A stretch of DNA of 64,000 nt from Quercus robur (GCF_932294415.1 NC_065535.1:82357862-82421861), one strand, 5' to 3'; positions 1 to 11,446 are shown, numbered from the stretch's first letter. Notes: generated by a model from the sequence alone, not told the origin. Numbers and translations are program-made.

Positions 1-1188
1 TTCCCTGAAGTAATCCATAACTTCCCTTTCCTCAAAAATCCAATCCCCTGCCCCATTTTTAACTGACCAAATATGGTTCCTTTTCCTTCTGGCTAGGGCT
101 GATATGTGATAGAAGGAAGTATTACGGTCACCCATCACCAACCAGTTTATTCTAGCTTTTAACGCCCAAAGCTCTGTTTCTTGGCCATTCACCATTTCCA
201 AATCCTTAAGAAGCTAAGACTCTAATAGAATCAGAGAGGGAGATGGACTATTAGCCATAGCCCTTTGAACTCCATCTAATCGAGCCATGATTCTCCTTTT
301 CTTTGCAAATATATTCCCGAAATGATTCTTATTCCACAACTTAGCCTCCTTTGCAAAATTTTCTATATTCTCCGGAAGCTCCATAGACCTCTTCCACGCC
401 TGACTAACTACACTCGGAAAGGAAGGGTCAGAGAGCCAGAAGCTTTGAAAACGGAACGATCTATTAAGATAATTCATCCTCCTAGGCAGAGTTTCAAGAA
501 GAACTAGGCAGTGATCCGAGTGGCATCTCGTGAGATGGGAAATTCTAGCTTCCGGATACAGAAGACACCAGCTCGGATTCATGAAGTATCTATCAATCCT
601 TTCTTGGATAAAATAGTTGGCATCTCTCTTATTAGTCCAAGTAAACCTTGGCCCATTGAACCCTAAATCCACCATATTACACCTATCTAAGCACTCCTTG
701 AATAGAAGGGATCTATTAATGCTTACTGGTCTACCCCCTAACTTATCCTCATTAACTAAGGGTTCATTAAAATCTCCAGCTATCACCCAGGGTTTATTAT
801 GCATTTCTGCCACTTTGGACAGATTATTCCATAAAATACTTCTCTCCTCACTCCTCGGGCTAGCATAAATTGCAGTAAAGAACCAGGATAGATTAGAGGA
901 TAGTACCTTGACCTCAACATGGATCTCTTGTTCTGTAGTAGCCAGCTGGTCAATCTCCACCATGTCTGAATTCCACAGCAACCACAAGCCTCCAGTACGG
1001 CCAATTGTCTCCGTAATAATTGCACCATCGAATGGAAGTCTGTCAGTGATCTCTCTTGCTCTTTCTCCCCCAAGACGAGTTTCCATTATTACCATTATTG
1101 CCGGATTGTGCATCCCTACCAAGTCCCTTACATGTTTCTGAAAATTGGGCTTCAGAACCCCTCTACTATTCCAAACTACAAAATTCAT
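1..1188 (-). pseudogene. LINE ORF2 start: endonuclease domain, partial
   Basis: This is the N-terminal part of the LINE polyprotein. I chose the ATG at 1186-1188 because the protein then opens MNFVVWNSRGV, the normal start of plant L1 endonucleases. The upstream extension in this frame only overlaps ORF1. The apurinic endonuclease signatures are visible: ETRLGG, the GDFNEP motif, and SDHCLVLL near the domain end. An in-frame TAG at 214-216 interrupts the ORF. Beyond it the same frame resumes with LKDLEMVNGQETELWALKAR and continues to WLVMGDRNTSFYH, the linker that precedes the reverse transcriptase. The frame runs off the left edge of the window. Confidence 0.92.
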
Positions 1189-1219
1189 AATAAAATGAAA
1201 AAAGGGGAGAAGGAACATA

Positions 1220-3043
1220 TTAAGCAGAAGCAGTAGCTCCACCGCCATTCTCGAAATCCATCCCAATTTCGCCATCACCGGAACCCCCCTGCTCACAAGG
1301 CTTGCTGTTGTGGGTCCGCTGATCGACTGGCTCAGCTTGAAGAACGGAGTCAGCAGAACCTCCACCATCATTTTCGAAATCCATTCTAGCTTCACCCTTG
1401 CCGGAATCCCCCTGCACTCTATCCTTGCTGTTATGAGTCCGCCGATCAACTGGATCGGCTTGAACATCGGAATCATCTTGAAGGCTTGGCTCGGCTGGGT
1501 GGCGACTCGGTCTTCCACTAACATCACCGACCTTGCTGCCTCTGGGACGGTCTGAGTGAACACAGGAAGATTCTCCTCCTCCGGTAGCCACACGCCGGTT
1601 CGACACCACATCATGCTCTCCACTCTTCTTTCCCTTAGCTTTAATCCCCACTTCCTTTTGAACCGGAGCTGTAAACTGAAATTTGTTCTCATGGCTGCCC
1701 TTACTGCCATCAGAGGTGCGCCAACTCCAATTCTGAGAGTTAAGAGTTTCTGGCTGCATTTGAGTGAACGTAGCCCTACTCCTAGCCAAACCCTTTTTTC
1801 CCCTTACTGATGGGCTCATTTGCAAAATAGGCCCCTGCCTACTTGGACTAGTCCCCACACTAAATGGGCCCAATTGCTTGTCCTTCAAATCGTGTTTCGG
1901 AACACCAAACTTCTACGGGTTTGTCTCCTTGGCCCAGCCCATCGAAATGGGCTTCGTTGCAGTTCCTTGCCCACTAGCCTGACGCTCCTCTGCTCTCCCC
2001 GAACCTGAGAGTCCGTCCAAACCAGCAGCATTCCTAACGCCACGCTGTCCATTTTTCCTGCGTGTCACTAACATCCAAGGCCCGTACGAGTCGTTAGCCT
2101 TTGTCGCTCCACTACCCTCTGACATGCCACCCCCAATGACTGTACTATCCGTGTCATGCACCATACGTGACCCAACAGAATCACCATGCTCATCGTTGCC
2201 TCCTCTCACCGGCGATGAAGAAGACCGAATGATGTGTGGACAGACCTCTTTCTTGTGACCTACCCTACCACAAGCAAAACACAACTTCTGGATTCCCTCA
2301 TAGACCACCGGCTGCTCGAATCTGCCTATAAGCACTGTATTAATAAGTGGTTTGTTCATATCCACTTGAATGCATAATCTCGCGTATTTTCCTCTCACTT
2401 CCATGGCGGTTTGAGCATCAATCCGTAAAACTTTGCCAATAGCTTCTCCAATATGTTTAAGCACCTCCGTTTCGTATAGTTCCAATGGCAGCGCATGTAA
2501 CCAAACCCACACCGCTATCGAAGAGACATTGGCTGCTTCTGGTTTGAAGAAAGGCTCCCAAGGTCTGATCGATAAAAATTGCCCTCCGATGAACCAAGGA
2601 CCTTTCTCTAGGACTGAATCCATATCCTCTTTCAAGGTGAATCTAACAGAATAAAAATCGCACCCAAGATCGACACAGTCCAGTCTTCCGATTGGTTTCC
2701 AAAGGTACTGAAGCTTGCTTTGGAGAAAGTTAAACCCAACCGTTTTCCCGTACAGCTTAATAATCAGTGTTTGAGACCACGGTTTTCGAATTCGCAGCTT
2801 CGTTTCTCTGGAGAGCTTCACCGCAGCTAAACCGTCCCTAAGATCAGTAACCTCATCATCTGACTCGGCGTCATCATCCATCAAATCCATAAAGTCAAAA
2901 GCTTTAGCAAAAGCTCCTGGGATTTCTCCGACTAGTTTATCTCTGAAGGACGTTTTCGGCGACCCCCACACATTCTGATGTCTCTGCTCTTGGCTGCCTT
3001 TACTTGGACCTTCATTGAACTCAGCATGGTGGACATCTTTCAC
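1220..3043 (-). pseudogene. LINE ORF1 (DUF4283, zinc knuckle), broken by one stop
   Basis: This is the RNA-binding ORF1 protein of a plant L1 element. In such elements ORF1 packages the element RNA. From the ATG at 3041-3043 the frame is open to a TAG at 1913-1915, then continues in the same frame to a TAA at 1220-1222, so a single nonsense change splits an ORF of about 607 codons. Residues around 70-230 match the DUF4283 pattern, including a GPWFIGGQFLSIRPWEP segment. It is followed by a CCHC knuckle (CFACGRVGHKKEVCPH). The part past the stop is hydrophilic and low in complexity, with a short internal repeat around RTHNSK. ORF2 starts 31 bases downstream. Confidence 0.9.
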
Positions 3044-3994
3044 CTTCTTTTTGCTTCACAATAACTCAGCTTCCTCCTCTCTAGAGAGAACCCGGTGTTT
3101 AGACATTTCGCTATTCCAAATCTAATATATAAAATATTATGATTTTTATAAAAATATTCCAACAGAGATGTAAGATCTTTTCCTTTTAAAAGTTCCAAAT
3201 TTGAAAAAATAGTATTAAGAAAAAGACAGCCATACCTTCTCAAAAGAAAAAGACAGCTATTAAATAATCACAAGATGATGGACGGTTAACCAAATATATA
3301 AATAATAAAGCTTTTCTCATTTAATTAATTTAGCTAAGGCATTACGTTTATTACCAATAGACTAATAACAGATATATATGCTCAAACTGTAGTTTAGTTA
3401 AAGCAGTGGGCAAAAAACAATTTGAATGATATTCTTGAGAAATCCATATACTAATAAAACATACCATTTGTTCCAAGATTTTTCTTATTATCTAGATTTG
3501 TGAATTCTTTTTTTAGATTTTTTTTATTGTCTAGATTTTTGAATTGTACAATGTTTGTCTAAAGGTTTTTCTTGATATTCTTATGACATCTAAATAAAAG
3601 GGTTGAATAGAATAAGTTTTTCATTTTTGAAATTTCATGGGTCAGCTTGTAAATTTTTTTTTGGGGGGGTGGGGTGGGGGGGGAGGAGTATATAATTTTA
3701 GGGACAAAAGTAAAATTTTATGTGTAAATATATACACACACACATTTTCCAAAGGCTAGGGAGGCATAGCCACCCTTAGCCTCAACTTAGTTTCATCTCT
3801 ACAGAGAATTTTGAGCTTCACTATTTATGGGAACCAATATTTATTGGGTCTTGTTAATAGCTTAAGGTATTTGTTAATGAACCATTTAGAAAGTTTTTAA
3901 TACCATTTTCATAAGAAATATAAAGATCTTAAAAAAATTTAGTTAATTTGTTTCTTTTCCTATAAAAAGTTATTTAGGAAAGAGATAAACAGGA
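3044..3994. other. Gene-free AT-rich stretch with possible TE remnant
   Basis: No gene is seen. It holds possible 5' sequence of the LINE, AT-rich DNA, a G-rich run at 3663-3683 and a CA microsatellite near 3735. A fragment around 3754-3800 resembles a decayed hAT terminus. Confidence 0.6.
3663..3683 (+). other. Potential G-quadruplex tract
   Basis: Runs of seven, four and eight guanines are separated by single thymines on the plus strand, in otherwise AT-rich DNA. This satisfies the usual sequence rule for an intramolecular G-quadruplex with very short loops. Nothing shows that it has a function. Confidence 0.6.
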
Positions 3995-4002
3995 CACTTG
4001 CT

Positions 4003-5037
4003 TAGGAATGGCAACGGGTCGGGTTCAGGCTGGGTTTTTCCATACCCGGACCCGACCCGCGGGCCAAGACCTACAGCCCAGACCCGGCCCGTTTACTAAA
4101 CGGGTTTTTTTTTGGGGCCGGACCCACCCCACCGGGCTCCGCGGGCCCCGTCTAGCTAGGCCAAATTTGGGCCTAATTCTCGGACCAAATCATGGCCCAA
4201 TCACAATCAATTTTTTTTAAGGCCCAGATGCCAAAAATAGGCCCAACCAGCTTAAAATATGAAGAAAAAAAAAAATCTCACACCAAATCAACTTGTGTAA
4301 GATCTTGAGTAAAAGTATATGCATTATGCCATAGTGTAAGATTTTTTTTCTTTTTTTTTTTTTTGTAAAAAAAAGAGGAAACAAATCAGTTCTTTTTTCT
4401 TTTTCTTTTTTTCTCTTCTTTGTTAATACAGATTTTTCACCATAAAAAAATAAAAAATACAAATCACAATCCCAAACATAAACATAAACAGAAACACAAA
4501 TCAGCTTGTTTTTTTGGCTCTTCTCTGTTAATACATATTTTTTACTAAAAGAAAAAAAACACAAATCACAAACAGAAAACAAAATCAATAGATCCCTATT
4601 TCGATTCTTTCGTATCCGATACCGTCGTCGATGTCGCCGAGCAACATACGCGCCGCGACGACGTGCGCAGTTGAGGCTAGGTTGCATAGATCGTCAGAGG
4701 AAGACATCACTGTTTTGATTGACACAGATGACTAGATGAGTCTTACACTCAGCCAACAAGGAAAAACATCCACTGGGCTTTGAAGGATCTAGTGCGATGG
4801 GCTGTGCCTAAAGAGTGAGAGTGAGGCCGTGAGGGTGGGTGAGAGTGAGTCCGTGAGGGGGGCGACAACCATGCGTGAGACGGAGCGTGACTGCGTGAGG
4901 TGTGAGGCCGTGTGCTGTGTAAGGTAGTGAGGGACGAGGGTGAGGACTAAAAAGGTGTGAGCAGAAATGAGGGAGTGAGGGTGAGGAGGCTGGAGGCGTG
5001 AGCTGAAAAATGAGGGAGTTAGGGTTAGTGTTTATAG

Positions 5038-5073
<36 letters not shown>

Positions 5074-5299
5074 GTTTTTTTAGTAATTTCATGGTAACCA
5101 GGTCTTATCCGGGTCGGGTTTCAGGTAGGGTTTTGGATTTTTTAAATAAAATCCAGACCCGACCCGAACCCGCTTCGGGGTTTTTTTTTTTTTTAAAACC
5201 CATACCTGACCCTATTCTTTATCAAGCCGGGTAAAATCCGGCCCATTAGGGTCGGGCCAGACCGGATATCCGCGGGTTGGATCTAAATTGCCATCCCTA
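4003..5299. mobile_element. Non-autonomous hAT-like element with 8-bp TSD
   Basis: The element is 1297 bp. It starts TAGGAATGGCAA and ends with the complement of TAGGGATGGCAA, so the terminal inverted repeats match at 11 of 12 positions. It is flanked by an exact 8-bp duplication, CACTTGCT, at 3995-4002 and 5300-5307. An 8-bp TSD is typical of the hAT superfamily. The subterminal 150 bp on both sides are rich in ACCCGACCCG-like motifs and their complements, as in many hAT elements. The centre holds a GC-rich patch near 4617-4690, GTGAG-rich repeats at 4805-5000 and a TA microsatellite at 5040-5070. No transposase reading frame is present. Confidence 0.88.
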
Positions 5300-5307
5300 C
5301 ACTTGCT

Positions 5308-5962
5308 TGTTTATGGGCATGACCACCATCCACCAAAGTACCTCTCTTTCGTGTGTATGTGTGTGTATATATATATATTAGTTGGATATTTTCATCTGAT
5401 GCTACTAAATATATTTGTTCGCTTAGATTTACTATTGAATACGATTATTTGGGCATTGTCAAATATATTAATCACTCTTTTTGTATGCTTTAAAGTCTAA
5501 TTATTTTGTAGAAATACTTTTTTCTCATTATTTTTCTACTTTTCACACATATTACATTACTTTATTATATAGGGGAAAATCTTCTGGTAGCAATCAAGAG
5601 GTATTCTATTGGCATGAGTTATTTCGAACTTGACTGCCCCAAAAAACACGAGTCCAAGCATTAATGTATCAAAATGCAACACATGTTTAAGCAATAAAAC
5701 CCCCCACCACTTTATTAAAAAAAAAACTCACCACTTGTACTTTTTTTTCCTTTTCTCACTAGAAATGGTATACAAAAGCAGTATAAAAAACAATTGAAGT
5801 TAATTGAACCTGTTAGAATAATAATACATAAAAATCTTAAAGGTTGTTCCAAGAAAGAAATGCAAATAAACATCCCTTAAAAGGTCTATGTAATACTTAA
5901 TATAACAATGACGTGGCATTTATTAGGTAATTTCTAATTGAATAAAAATCATATTAAATAAG
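5308..5962. other. Gene-free AT-rich spacer
   Basis: This lies between the hAT-like element and the Copia element. I see only AT-rich DNA and short TA/TG runs near 5355-5378, with no convincing ORF or element ends. Confidence 0.6.
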
Positions 5963-5967
5963 GTAAA

Positions 5968-6203
5968 TATCAAAGTGATAGCAAGAATGAAAAGTATCTA
6001 GCCAAAGGAACAGAGCACAAGATGAACTGCAAATTAGAAGGAGAATAACGACTATAATTTTATTTATGGTTGTTACAAAACAACCAATAGCTTAGCTTAG
6101 TTGTAAATAATCTATTAATTAGCACGTGTAAGAGTTAGTTAGAGAATCCGTTTGTTGGTTAGTATAGTTTATTCAGTTGATTACCAAAATCTAATCTTTG
6201 ATA
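5968..6203 (+). repeat. Left LTR of the Copia element
   Basis: It aligns with the right LTR over its full length, for example the shared run GCACGTGTAAGAGTTAGTTA, but lacks about 60 bp present near the 3' end of the right copy. Several substitutions separate the two LTRs, so the insertion is not recent. Confidence 0.9.
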
Positions 6204-8243
6204 TAGTTCAAACACAATTTGGAATGAATATCAAAGCAATTAGATCTAATAATGCCATAGAATTTAAAATGCTTGATTTTTATAATTCTCGTGGCATTAT
6301 ACACCAAAACAATTGTGTTTACACCCCTCAACAAAATTCTGTTGTTGAGAGAAAACACCAACATATACTCTTTATAGTTAGAGCCTTACATTTACAATCA
6401 AACCTTCCATTACAGTTCTGGGGTGATTGCGTCCCTACTGTTGTCCATCTAATTAATAGGTTGTCATCTCCTCATTTACATAATAAAACTCCTTATGAAC
6501 TACTTTTTCATAAACCTTGAACCTATGATCATTTAAGGGTCTTTGGTTGCTTATGCTTTGCTTCTACCATAGCTCAAAATAGACACAAATTTTCTCCAAG
6601 GACTAGAAAATGTGTTTTCATTGGTTATCCCTTTAATGTCAAAGACTAAAAATTGTTTGATCTTCAATCTCGTACTGTTTTCCTCTCTAGAGATGTCACA
6701 TTTCATAAAACAGTTTTCCCTTACCAAACTCATTCATATATTCCATCTTCTTCCTCCCAATTGTCTTTGCCTTCCACTCCTCCAAATCCACCTATGTTTC
6801 TTAATGAGAATTCTCCTATTTCTCATTCTCATAATCCAGATTTTGTTAACCATTCATCAAGTTCATCTTGGAAGCTAAAAATATTTGGACCTTAACTCCA
6901 TTACCTTCCAACAAGAAGCCCATTAGATGTAAATGGGTTTATAGAATGGGTTTATAGGGTTAAGTACAAGTATGATGGTTTAGTGGAGAGGTACAATGCC
7001 AGGTTATTGGCTAAGGGCTTCACTCAGAAGGAAGGGGTAGATTACACTGAGACTTTCTCACTTGTGGCCAAGATGGTTTCTATCAAATGCTTGTTAGATG
7101 TGGTTGATGTGAAAGGTTGGTTTCTTAGCCAACTTGATGTCAACAATGCATTTCTGCATGGTGACTTATCAGAGGAGGTTTACATGGCTCTTCCACCAAG
7201 TTTTCACAGTAAGGGGGAGCTGGTGTGTAAGCTAAATAAATCACTTTATGGTCTTAAGCAGGCTTCTAGACAATGGTTTGCAAAGTTTTCAACTACTCTA
7301 GTTTAGCTGGGGTTCACACAATCAAAGGCAAACTATTCACTCTTTACTAGGCAACAAGATCATTCATTCATGGTTCTTTTGGTCTATGTGGATGATGTCC
7401 TAATAGCTAGCAACAATCAAGAAGAAGTGAATTAGTTTAAGGTGTTATTAGATCATAAATTCAAGCTCAAAGACTTGGGTGGGTTTAAATTCTTTATTGG
7501 GTTGGAGGTTGCCAGATTAGACAAGGGAATTGCCCTTTGCCGGAGAAAGTACACCTTAGAGGTCTTGAATGATGTTGGTCTTCTTGGTTGTAAACCTGCA
7601 TAGACACCTATGGAGTAAAACCTCAAACTCAGCAAGTATGAAAGGAAAGAGAGCCTCATTTGGATGCAATGCATAAGACTTTGCAGTACTTGAAGAATGA
7701 ACTAGGCAAGGGACTTCTGTTCTATTCTCATCTAGTTCAAAACTATACATCAAAGGCTTTGCAAATTCTGATTGGGCTTCATGCCCAAATACCAAAAGAT
7801 CTGTGACAGGTTATAGCATTTTTATGGGGGATTCACTAGTTTCTTGGAAGTCCAAGAAGCAATCAATAGTTTCCGGGTCTTCAGCAAAGGCAAAATATAG
7901 GTCCATGACTATAGTTACATGTGAAATAGTCTGGATCTTGTATCGTCTTAATGAATTTGGAGTAGACCACAAAAGAGAAGCATTATTATTTTGTGACAGT
8001 CAATCTGCTTTACATATTGGTTCAAACCCTGTGTTTCATGAGAGAACTAAACATACATAAATTGACTATCATGTGGTCAAGGATAAGGTTCTAGCAAGTG
8101 TTATCAAATTGATTAATGTGATGACTTAATGTCAACTAGCAGATTTGCTAACAAAGGCACTAAACTTCAATCAATTCTCTAATCTTCTTTCTAAAATGGG
8201 AATGGTGAACATACATACACCTACAGTTCAACTTGAGGGGGAG
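6204..8243 (+). pseudogene. Copia pol remnant (integrase, RT, RNase H)
   Basis: The order integrase, reverse transcriptase, RNase H is that of Ty1/Copia. Integrase core signatures lie at 6210-6520 ([25 protein letters not shown], which have Asp/Asn and Gly/Ser changes from the usual pattern). The reverse transcriptase starts near 6985 with [19 protein letters not shown] and [12 protein letters not shown], and the catalytic YVDDVLIA is at about 7384-7407 after a stop. The RNase H part at 7800-8060 has VSWKSKKQ and CDSQSALHI. Stops interrupt it repeatedly, including after TTLV near 7305, at 7433-7435 and at 8058. The protein is non-functional. Confidence 0.92.
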
Positions 8244-8545
8244 TATCAGAGTGATAGCAAGAAGGAGAAGTGTCCAGCCAAAGGAACAAAGCACAAGATG
8301 AATTGCAAACTAGAAGAAGGAGAAAAACGATTGTAGTTTTACTTATGGTTGTTAACTAAACGACTAGTAGCTTAGCTTAGTTGTAAATAATCTATTAATT
8401 AGCACGTGTAAGAGTTAGTTAGAGAATCTGTTAGTTGGTTAGTGTAGTTTATTATGTTACTTACTCATATTAGCTAGTATATAAAACTGTGTAATCTCTT
8501 GGTTAATTAATTAAGCTCATTTTTACCAAAATCTAATTTTTGATA
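8244..8545 (+). repeat. Right LTR of the Copia element
   Basis: This 302-bp LTR follows the polypurine tract at 8232-8243 and ends in TGATA just before the GTAAA duplication. It is the more complete LTR of the two. Confidence 0.9.
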
Positions 8546-8666
8546 GTAAAAGTGAGAGATTGAATTATCCGGGAAGAAAAGGAGAATGGAAGGAAAAGTG
8601 ACCGAAATATACTAATATTTAATGCGTTCTAAACTTCTAATCTTCTATTCTGAGTTCTAATCACTG

Positions 8667-8673
<7 letters not shown>

Positions 8674-8738
<65 letters not shown>
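8674..8738 (+). repeat. (GA)n microsatellite
   Basis: About 32 uninterrupted GA units lie between the Copia element and the 3' end of the dynein light chain gene. Its length suggests high polymorphism. Confidence 0.97.
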
Positions 8739-8741
<3 letters not shown>

Positions 8742-8965
8742 GATGATTAGCATACCTCAACTTGAAAAATCTCACTTACACGCTTAATGTGATAAGGACC
8801 CAAACTAGTAAGATATGTTACAGCAAATTACAATACTTCTCCATGTTCAGACTTCTAAATACAATAAAGGATCAAATTTAAGTATCAAACACAAAACAAT
8901 AGCTTCTAAAAATTATCATACTGGCATTAGTGATCGATCAAACAAACCTATAATCCTATTAACCC

Positions 8966-10406
8966 TTAATCCAAAGCTTTCTGGATCTTCGTTTTAAATA
9001 ACAAAATGTAGAGTTTATCCATTGAAAAATAAAGGAAACAGCCTGTTGAGTGGGTCACAAACGAGCCGAAACTTGAGCCCACGATGCAATGCCAGGCCGG
9101 CCCATACACTTTATCGAATTCCTGTGTGAGCATTAAGACAAGTTGTTACTTCTTTTGAGTCTTGTTTATGTTCCAAAGACAAATCTTTTTTTTTTTTTTT
9201 GAGAAGCAAGACAAATCTTATTTATATTATTATAAACCCCACTATTGTGGCATATACTACTAGCATATAGGCACATATTTTAAGAAGACAATTTAGAATA
9301 TTACACACTACTACTAGTAATTTAGGCTGAATTATTTGTAGCAGTAGCTGTAGGTTCTTTCTAAACCCATACACATGGGTTGTTGGATCCTCGATCCAGT
9401 CCAGTATCTAATAATCTGGACAACCTAGCTAGAAGCTAGATCATGTGGTGTGTCTAGACTCTAGTCTAGATTAAATGTCCCCAGAATTTAAAAAAAGTCT
9501 CAGTTTGACTTTATCTTCAGTATCTTGAGATCTTCTGAAGGGTACTGTTGATTAGTGGGGCCCACCAACTAAAGAAAGAGAGATCCATATTCCATGTTCT
9601 ACTTCTAGCTTTTTGATTTCCATAGCCAAGCCAAAAAAAGAATACAGAATGAGAGAGAAAGGGAAATCACATAGGCAAATGTGAATCATCCGCAAAAGAG
9701 AAGTTCCAAAAAGAGACTCCAAGAAAAATAATTGATCACAAGACACCCTTTTGGCCTTGGCATCACTGACACTTATTATAGGTCACTGTTAATAAAGACC
9801 ATCAAATTTTATAGCTTATTTAATTGGTATATTATGCTTAAAGTAACAATCCCTTTTTTTTTTTTTGTTTTTCTTCAATGGCAAGCAAATTTCTGCTTTA
9901 TGTTAGTTATATAGCATTAGTATGGTATGGACTATATGTTAAGAACATTATGTAATTAAATGTTTGTGAAGATAAAATCTCTGAAACATACATACCTTCT
10001 TCATGTTAAAAGCCATGTGTTTAGAGCTGAACTTCTCCAAGCTATCATGAGTACGCCTTGCACAACGAAAGGCATGCACTTGCATGAATTCAGGCATGTC
10101 AGAGACCAAGACCTTGACTTGAAGAAATGTTGCCACTGATGCCAAATTGGTTTCAACATGGGAAACTGATTTCCTTGCTTCAACTAATATTTGTCCCACA
10201 CCTCCAACTCCTCCCTCTATGACTCTCTGGCCACCTTGCTCAATTTCCTTGTTGCACGTTTTCGATTTCCTTGAAAACCAACTTCGTTGAATGGATTTCT
10301 TATCCACCACCACAGCTGGTGGTGGTATCATCGGCTTTATATGATTGCCGGTGGTGGACTTATAAATGGACATGAAACTTTTCTTTTGCTTCTCATGGGA
10401 AGCCAT
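8966..10406 (-). CDS. Dynein light chain, LC8 family (2 exons)
   Basis: It encodes a 188-aa LC8-type dynein light chain, a small homodimeric hub protein that binds short linear peptides. Exon 1 is 10406-9996 (137 codons) and exon 2 is 9121-8966 (51 codons plus TAA). The donor reads AAG|GTATGT and the acceptor CACACAG|GAA, so the 874-bp intron is in phase 0. The LC8 domain is at residues 98-186, with FMQVHAFRCARR, SLEKFSSKHMA, EFDKVYGPAWHCIVG and FGSFVTHSTGCFLYFS all intact. About 97 residues of basic, proline- and glycine-containing N-terminal extension precede it, so the protein is about twice the length of animal LC8. Angiosperms generally lack dynein heavy chains, so its role is probably independent of dynein. 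A TATATA motif at 10470-10478 may be the promoter. Confidence 0.93.
9188..9207 (-). repeat. Micro-insertion with 12-bp TSD, intronic
   Basis: A T run followed by GAGAAGC is flanked by AAGACAAATCTT at 9176-9187 and 9208-9219. Read on the minus strand the insert is GCTTCTC plus poly(A). It lies in the dynein light chain intron. Confidence 0.75.
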
Positions 10407-10469
10407 TGATGATGCTTCTTAGGCAGTATTGGAAATGGGTTGGTTTTGTTCAATAAGTTGGAGGTACAA

Positions 10470-10478
10470 AATATATAA
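10470..10478 (-). promoter_or_regulatory. Possible TATA box of the dynein light chain gene
   Basis: On the minus strand this reads ATTATATATTTTG around 65 bases upstream of the ATG. The position suits a TATA box with a short leader of 30-40 bases. The region is AT-rich, so chance is possible. Confidence 0.4.
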
Positions 10479-11261
10479 TGCGTTGAAGATGAAGTGTTCG
10501 GAATCATGAGCACAAGGAAGACCCATTAAAATAATGTTGATTAAGAAGTGGGAAAGATAAATTAAATGAGTGAACCATGTGTAACTGCCTATGGTCATGG
10601 ATAATATAAAAGGGTGAGTCTTTGCTAGTGGAAGATTTGATATATTTTGTTGTTCCTTCAAAAATAATGGGTTCTTGTGGTTGGAAGAGAGTGATTATTA
10701 ATATTAGGGAAGCATATATGTCTCCAATAGTTTTGCTTCTGCTAAGCCAGCACAAATGGACCCCTACTCTAGCTGAAGGGCCTGCACCGCCAATTCTTGC
10801 TATGGTACCTAACAAATGGGTCCTTGTCATTATAATACTCCTTGTTTTCAAGTCATGCAGAATAAAAAAAGAGAATTGATTAAGAGAAAAATTCTTTGTC
10901 AAGTGCCAACCAATAAGTTTGTGATAGAACTTAAAAAATAAAAAATAAAATAAAAGAAGAAGAAGAATATTGAATTATGATGGTGGTTATGTTAGTTTCA
11001 GGAACATGGTGAAATGGACAGGTAAGTTTGTGTACGTGTTAAAAATTGAATAATCTCCGGCTTAGAATGATTTGTGCTAAAATAATGAATAATCTCTACT
11101 TGGATGGGTGTATGACTCAGTACTCTTGGTAAAGTTTAATTGATATTTTTTGGGATATACCTCGATCCCGTAGGATCGTTTTATACCTGCTATGTATGAT
11201 AAATTAATCAAGGAAAAATGAAGAAAAAAAAATTATGAGACTAACATTGGTATCAACTATC

Positions 11262-11331
11262 AAGTACCTTTCAATTTTATTCATCAAAAAGTACCTTCAA
11301 ATTTTTTTTTCAGAAACAAGTACCTTCAATT
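11262..11331. repeat. Nested micro-insertions between three TSD-like copies
   Basis: Three near copies of AAGTACCTTCAATT start at about 11262, 11290 and 11318. The first gap holds bases ending in CATCAAAA and the second a T run ending in CAGAAAC. This fits two successive tiny retroposition events in opposite orientations at one site. Confidence 0.5.
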
Positions 11332-11375
11332 AATTGTAGACAATGGACTCCGTTTTCTAATTATATGATTTATAA

Positions 11376-11399
11376 CCTTCTCAAAAAAAAAAAAAAAAA
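11376..11399 (+). repeat. Micro-insertion with 9-bp TSD
   Basis: CCTTCTC followed by poly(A) is flanked by GATTTATAA at 11367-11375 and 11400-11408. Confidence 0.7.
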
Positions 11400-11446
11400 G
11401 ATTTATAAACGGATAAATTACCAATTAACATCCAATTGTAACCCCA

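Larger units (their letters stand above)
1..3043 (-). mobile_element. L1-type LINE retrotransposon, 3' part cut by window edge
   Basis: A non-LTR retrotransposon lies on the minus strand. Its first ORF (3043-1220) has the DUF4283 plus CCHC zinc-knuckle layout of plant L1 ORF1 proteins. Its second ORF starts at 1188 and begins with an apurinic endonuclease domain. The reverse transcriptase, RNase H and poly(A) tail would lie left of base 1, so the element is incomplete here and its 3' TSD cannot be seen. Both ORFs carry an in-frame stop, so this copy is inactive as read. The 5' boundary is uncertain and may extend somewhat above 3043 as a 5' UTR. Confidence 0.93.
5968..8545 (+). mobile_element. 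Internally deleted Ty1/Copia retrotransposon
   Basis: Both LTRs are present (5968-6203 and 8244-8545). Each starts TATCA and ends TGATA, and the whole is flanked by an exact 5-bp duplication, GTAAA, at 5963-5967 and 8546-8550. A purine-rich polypurine tract (TTGAGGGGGAG) abuts the right LTR. The internal region is only about 2.0 kb. gag, protease, the primer-binding site and the N-terminal part of integrase are missing, so the left LTR runs almost directly into the integrase core. The rest of pol has stops and frameshifts. Terminal TATCA rather than TG..CA is unusual, but the TSD and the PPT position support it. Confidence 0.93.

Noticed and set aside
4217-4687. 156-codon ORF on the minus strand
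   Set aside because: Low-complexity Lys/Phe-rich translation of A/T runs inside the hAT-like element.
10504-10902. 132-codon ORF on the minus strand
   Set aside because: No recognisable domain. It lies upstream of the dynein light chain gene, and its residue pattern looks like translated non-coding DNA.
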